The notes beneath the pieces are model-generated. The model saw only the letters and a program-made list of their open reading frames with translations, did no database searches and was not told where the DNA came from. 14,062 nt of DNA, from positions 1 to 14,062 of the forward strand of contig JAJKFJ010023711.1 of NCBI GenBank assembly GCA_027382625.1. Reading direction: 5' to 3'. This document shows positions 10,963 through 14,062 of this stretch, one piece after another. Position 1 is the stretch's first letter, and each line of letters starts with the position of its first letter. This DNA is from Tetmemena sp. SeJ-2015 (Eukaryota; Ciliophora; Spirotrichea; Sporadotrichida; Oxytrichidae). The translations under genes and the position numbers were made by a program.

Positions 10963-11247
10963 GGATGAATACGAAAGGATGATCGTCGATTGGTAGAAAT
11001 ACGAAATAAAAGAATACAAATTACCTTTACTGAGAGCCAATGATTATTCTACTGTTTAAAACCCCATTAGATTTAAAGATTAATCGTTTGTTTCATTCTG
11101 ATGCTTAATAAATATATAGAAAACCCCAGAAATTGATTAATTATTAATGATCTTATACAATTAGTTTATTGGTGGAATGGTTTAAATTGGGGCGTACTAA
11201 TAATCTAAAAGTCACACTCTATTATCCACCAATCCACCAATCCATCA
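10963..11247 (+). repeat. Left terminal inverted repeat
   Basis: Outer end: GGATGAATACGA and ATCGTCGAT. Inner end: GGTGGAATGGTTTAAA (11171-11186), GGCGTAC, a CACACTC block and the three 8-bp iterons. All recur in the same order, inverted, at 12937-13219. The central part is poorly conserved, so the repeat is old or under selection only at its ends. Confidence 0.78.
11224..11247 (+). repeat. Left iteron array: three tandem 8-bp repeats (ATCCACCA)
   Basis: ATCCACCA at 11224-11231 and 11232-11239, then ATCCATCA at 11240-11247, without spacers. The inverted counterpart lies at 12937-12960. Rep proteins of small replicons commonly bind such short direct repeats near their origin; binding here is inferred. 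Confidence 0.7.
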
Positions 11248-11404
11248 ATACGCAAATGAACTCAAGCATAGCTTGCTAAACCTTAGAATGTAAATCTTAA
11301 TAGTCTTAATAAATTTTAGGGTTACAAATAACATAGACTACTGAAGAGAGCTGTGATAGTAGAAACATGCAAGCCAAGAAGAATCTGAGATCAGTTCAAG
11401 CCAC
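11248..11404. other. Non-coding spacer of the element, 3' of the Rep gene
   Basis: AT-rich spacer between the left iterons and the Rep stop. I see no reading frame, repeat or clear signal in it. It probably holds the 3' untranslated region. Confidence 0.5.
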
Positions 11405-12763
11405 TCATTGATTGCTGCTTCCTTCCTCCAGTGTGGCATCTTGAGTGTACGCAGCAGTGAAATCCTCTGTCTAATCGCTCACCCTGTGTATAAGGATCTC
11501 GTCCTTGATCAGCCTGTCCTCGAAGAAGTTCGCGAGCTGCATGCACGTGAGTGGGAAGCCCTAGCCGCCCTTCCTTCCCTCTCGCGTCATCTTCACAAAC
11601 ACTGCTCTGTTCTTGAAGGGCTCCAGGTGCTCGCCCTTAAGTGACTCCAAGGGGTTGTCATTCGAGGAGAAGATGACTTTGCAGCCCTGGTATCGAATTT
11701 CTGATGCGCCGTGCTTAATGTTCACTGGATAGCCTTCGCCCTCCATTAGTAACTTCATCTTCGATATGTTTTGCCTTCCCAAGAAGTGAGGCATGTTAAT
11801 CTCGTTCATTGTTACGATTGATGGTGAGACTCCCTCGAAGCTCTGGTCAACAATGAATTGTGAGGATGCGTCCTGGAGCTTCTCGCACACAAATATCTCC
11901 TGGATGAAGCCTATCAGAGTTGATTTGCCCACATTAGAGTCGCCATGCATCCAAAGGACGCATTTCTTCGAATCCACGAGACCAAAAATCACCTTGTATA
12001 GTCCATCCAACGCGCCCAATAAATTGTTCTCCTTCAAATGCTCGTCCGTAACTCTCTTCTCAGCATCTTTGACCCTCTTAGCATGGTGATATCGGCTCTC
12101 AATGTACAACTGCAGCTGATCTCGTAGGCTGCGCCTTTCAAGCTAAAGTATGCCTGCCTTTTTGTGCTCTGAAATGTGAATTTCAAGCACCTTTTTCTCT
12201 CTAGCCAGCCTTGAAATCTTTACGTCGTCGTCTATGTTCTACTAGTACAGCTCGCTGAAAGATCTGGCTTCTCCCGATTTAAGCTTGGCCAGAGAATCCA
12301 TTACGGCCTTGCTTTCTTATTTTTCTTCGGCCGAGCTTGAGCTGAGTCTCTTAGGGCCACTCTATTCTCATTTGGTTATTAAGGCTTTGAGAATGCGGTC
12401 CTCTCGTCCTCTGACCATACGCAAGCCCCCCGCAGCTTGTACTGCATTCCTAATTTCTCTCTCAGAGATGTTCATTGCCGGGATCCCCAAGTTGTGTATA
12501 GCCTGGCAGCCGAGATAACGCTTACTATTGAAATAGCTCTTGGAGAGACCGTTCACCTTGGGCTTGACAAAGAGAGCCATGTATTATGTCTCGTCTTCTT
12601 TGACTTTGAAGAAATCGACGCTATCTACTTCCTTGACCTCTTTCATCAGATCTCTCTCAATCTCGAACAATGATTCCTGCTTGACCTCTTCAGTCAATAT
12701 GAAGAAGAACTGGCTCCTCTTGTTTTAGTCTTTCACAAACATAACCTTCTAAGTGGACTCCAT
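11405..12763 (-). pseudogene. Rep-like protein with superfamily 3 helicase domain, one in-frame TGA
   Basis: One frame from ATG 12763-12761 to TGA 11407-11405, 453 codons, using about ten TAA/TAG codons as Gln; TGA 12370-12368 (codon 132) interrupts it. Residues 1-131 resemble a Rep N-terminal domain (strand-like FFFIL near 19-23, YMALFV near 61-66), but there is only one His (residue 90), so the HUH nuclease motif is not present. Residues about 140-235 are Lys/Glu-rich and probably coiled. The helicase is complete: Walker A GDSNVGKST (274-282), Walker B-like SIVTMNEI (315-322), B' GEGYPVNIKHG (342-352), motif C KVIFSSND (362-369) and an arginine-finger candidate in FKNRAVFV (Arg 386). ATP-driven unwinding in element replication is the family role. 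Either a nonsense-mutated gene, a read-through gene, or two proteins split at codon 132. Confidence 0.75.
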
Positions 12764-12936
12764 TTTGGTTTTTATTGATTAGATCACTTATCCCTGTCTT
12801 CACTTAAGTGAGCTTTGAATGTTTAAAATCGTCACTACCTAAACCAACCCTCTTTCATTTATCTTTCTTAATTTTTTAATTTCATTTCCTACCTATATTT
12901 AAGAAATCTATTTACAGCATTAAAGCATTGCAGTTT
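12764..12936. promoter_or_regulatory. Upstream region of the Rep gene
   Basis: AT-rich 173-bp stretch between the Rep start and the right iterons; the Rep promoter must lie here or in the right terminal repeat. It contains a 10-bp palindrome, CACTTAAGTG, at 12801-12810. I cannot point to a specific TATA element, because such words are common in this base composition. Confidence 0.35.
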
Positions 12937-12960
12937 TGGTGGATTGGTGGATTAGTGGAA
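12937..12960 (-). repeat. Right iteron array: three tandem 8-bp repeats (TGGTGGAT on plus strand)
   Basis: TGGTGGAT at 12937-12944 and 12945-12952, then TAGTGGAA at 12953-12960. This is the inverted counterpart of the left array, directly upstream of the Rep gene, where an origin or autoregulatory Rep-binding site would be expected. Confidence 0.7.
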
Positions 12961-13219
12961 ATTGGAGTGTGATATTTAATAATGGGTACGCCTCAGTTTA
13001 AACCATTCCACCATTAAACCAATCAGCATTAATCACTTTAAATTATTAAACGGGGTAAGATCAGAAAGGATACGCTAATAATAATCTGATAGACTATAAG
13101 ATTTAAATCCTGGCTTTATATCAGTGCTAGCGGAAACACATTTGTATTTAACTAAAATGACTTCTAACTTTATTTATTTGGGGTTTTAACCATCGACGAT
13201 AATTCATTCGTATTCATCC
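12937..13219 (-). repeat. Right terminal inverted repeat
   Basis: Inverted relative to 10963-11247. It shares the tip, the ATCGTCGAT block (13192-13200), the CCATTCCACC block around 13003-13012, GTACGCC (12987-12993) and the iterons. The GGTGGAATGG block and the iterons inside each repeat are partly complementary, so each end could fold into a stem. Confidence 0.76.
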
Positions 13220-13221
13220 TA
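13220..13221. repeat. TA target duplication, right copy
   Basis: TA immediately follows the inverted tip ending in ATTCATCC. It pairs with the TA at 10961-10962. Confidence 0.6.
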
Positions 13222-13907
13222 AAATAGAAGCTAAAACTTTTAAGGCTATAAATTCAAAACATAAAATATTAAATTACCATAGAATTTTTATTATACCAAA
13301 GCTTTAAATATTTTATAAAAATTTGTAAACAAAACACTATTTCAATCGTTTAAATTAATTAGAAATTAATTTTGATATTATAAATAAATGTGGAGTTTTT
13401 ATTTTATATCACACTTATGGTCAAATATTGTCAGTTATGTATACCTTAAACTTACCGCTAAAATAGTTTTTGGTATCATCGTATTCGTATTCCTTTTCTT
13501 TAAATTTCAAACTTAATTATGATTTTAGTTCTGAATCATCAATTTAATCTTCATAATCCTACAGTGAGCACTTTCCAGTTTCACTCTCACTTATTACCTC
13601 ATAATAGACAAGTTGATAATTATTTGATAAAGACTTAAATAATTAGCTCTTTATATCAAATAATACCTTATAAGAAATCATCATATGGTTAAAATTTAAT
13701 GTAAGATATTCATTTTCATTTTATAGAGCGCCTTCTTATTTTTATTCCTCGCTATCAGTCATAGTCTTAATTTTCCATAATCTATTTCTTTTATATTTTA
13801 CAAAGATTTGAGATTATTAAGTATTTAAAACGTTGACTCAAATACTTGTAAGTTTCTAGTCTCTAGTTTATAAATAATTTTAGATTAATATTTTGCATAA
13901 TATTCAT
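13222..13907 (-). pseudogene. Tandem array unit A: 5' part, interrupted by the mobile element
   Basis: ATG 13907-13905 overlaps the TGA of the preceding unit. The first frame gives LKLFINQRLETYKYL and IISNLCK, nearly identical to unit B. Alignment to B shows one extra base near 13800, after which the homology continues as KRNRLWKIKTMTDSEEQ and LTLNFNHMM in the next frame. That frame runs on through an acidic region (YEVISESETGK) to TGA 13423-13421. After a further TGA (13344-13342), 40 open codons reach the element. Without the element the unit would be about 800 bp, so it is also shorter than C, D, F or G. The extra base, the stops and the insertion make it a pseudogene unless the element is excised and the frame otherwise corrected. 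Confidence 0.65.
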
Positions 13908-14062
13908 TTTTATTTTTATGCTAAAAATATTTTATAATCATTCAAATGCAAGTGAAGAATATTTATTTTGTTAAAAAATTTTATTTAAATTTTATATCTT
14001 AAGTTGGTAAATAATGAGAGTTTCAGATAATAATTCTATAAGTTATTGTTATTATATTGTAA
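13904..14062 (-). pseudogene. C-terminal fragment of a further array unit, 5' part outside window
   Basis: One frame is open from the window edge to TGA 13906-13904 (52 residues), with TAA/TAG as Gln. It is LRR-like, with FTNLRYKIQIKFFNKIN then ILHLHLND, matching the 3' end of unit A. The final TGA shares bases with the ATG of unit A. Too little is present to judge whether the gene is intact, so it may be functional. Confidence 0.55.

Larger units (their letters stand above)
10963..13219 (-). mobile_element. TA-flanked, inverted-repeat element carrying a Rep-like SF3 helicase gene
   Basis: The tips GGATGAATACGA (10963) and its reverse complement (ending 13219) define a 2,257-bp element flanked by TA. 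The terminal inverted repeats are imperfect over about 285 bp. The tips and the inner ends are the best conserved, and the middle is diverged. The only gene is Rep-like, on the minus strand. No transposase, integrase or capsid-like reading frame is visible. The coding part is near 47 percent G+C by eye, against roughly a quarter in the flanks. The layout (single Rep gene, tandem iterons, inverted repeats) recalls integrated single-stranded DNA replicons (CRESS-DNA or parvovirus-like). TA flanks recall Tc1/mariner insertions and ciliate internal eliminated sequences. It sits inside the 3' part of unit A. Confidence 0.8.
1..14062 (-). repeat. Head-to-tail tandem array of one gene family (about ten units)
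   Basis: Units start at 13907, 10848, 9199, 7423, 6896, 5039, 3156, 2191 and 1275, plus one partial unit at the right edge. All are on the minus strand. Full-length units measure about 1.65-1.89 kb. B, E, H and A are shorter, by internal or 3' loss. Members are linked by shared protein blocks: the F-box-like N-terminus, the F[VI]IxF[IL]xxIP block, FKDK, FYPxNF and the LRR-like C-terminus. DNA similarity is visible mainly around the F-box-like block, for example 3000-3110 against 13780-13880. The array extends past both window edges. Confidence 0.75.

Noticed and set aside
11224..11247. Tandem 8-mers considered as a CRISPR array or telomeric repeat.
   Set aside because: The repeats are too short, have no spacers and occur as an inverted pair inside an element. 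They do not match known telomere units.
11408..12728. Several plus-strand standard-code frames of 60-98 codons across the GC-rich region.
   Set aside because: They are antisense shadows of the Rep-like gene, whose minus-strand frame has recognisable helicase motifs.
10963..13219. A transposase gene in the element.
   Set aside because: No DDE, tyrosine recombinase or other transposase-like frame is visible on either strand outside the Rep-like gene. The remaining sequence is terminal repeat and short spacers.
1..14062. The possibility that the window is bacterial (ATGA overlaps suggest operons) or organellar.
   Set aside because: TAA and TAG both read as Gln is not known in bacteria or phages, and no Shine-Dalgarno-like pattern precedes the starts. 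No organellar genes, rRNA or tRNA are visible.

Overview
This window reads as nuclear DNA of a eukaryote in which TAA and TAG code for glutamine and TGA is the only stop. A ciliate is the most likely host. Oxymonads, hexamitid diplomonads and some ulvophyte algae share the code and cannot be excluded. The background is very AT-rich (about three quarters A+T by eye). Read with the standard code it looks almost gene-free. Read with TAA/TAG as Gln, nearly all of it becomes minus-strand coding sequence.

Region by region, in minus-strand order: a head-to-tail tandem array of one diverged gene family fills positions 14062 down to 1. Its units are a partial C-terminus (14062-13904), unit A (starts 13907, interrupted), unit C (10848-9196), unit D (9199-7420), short unit E (7423-6845), unit F (6896-5036), unit G (5039-3153), unit B (3156-2188), unit H (2191-1276) and unit J (1275 to the window edge). 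Each begins with a short conserved block resembling a degenerate F-box (NQRLEIYKYL ... ISNLxKxER). A hydrophobic middle region and a leucine-rich-repeat-like C-terminal half follow. Almost every unit carries frameshifts or in-frame TGA codons, so this looks like a decaying gene cluster. B is closest to intact, with one TGA in a 323-codon frame. At six junctions the TGA of one unit and the ATG of the next share the four bases ATGA.

Between positions 10963 and 13219 a 2.26-kb mobile element interrupts unit A. It is flanked by TA, has imperfect terminal inverted repeats of roughly 285 bp, and carries three tandem 8-bp iteron-like repeats at the inner end of each terminal repeat. It holds a single, clearly more GC-rich minus-strand gene (12763-11405) for a Rep-like protein with a superfamily 3 helicase domain. 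No transposase is seen. That gene also uses TAA/TAG as sense codons, so it is adapted to the host code, and it has one in-frame TGA at codon 132. Removing the element with one TA restores an open reading frame across the insertion point.

All protein-level statements come from manual translation and alignment between copies; no database search was possible. Family names (F-box, LRR, Rep) are inferences from motifs.
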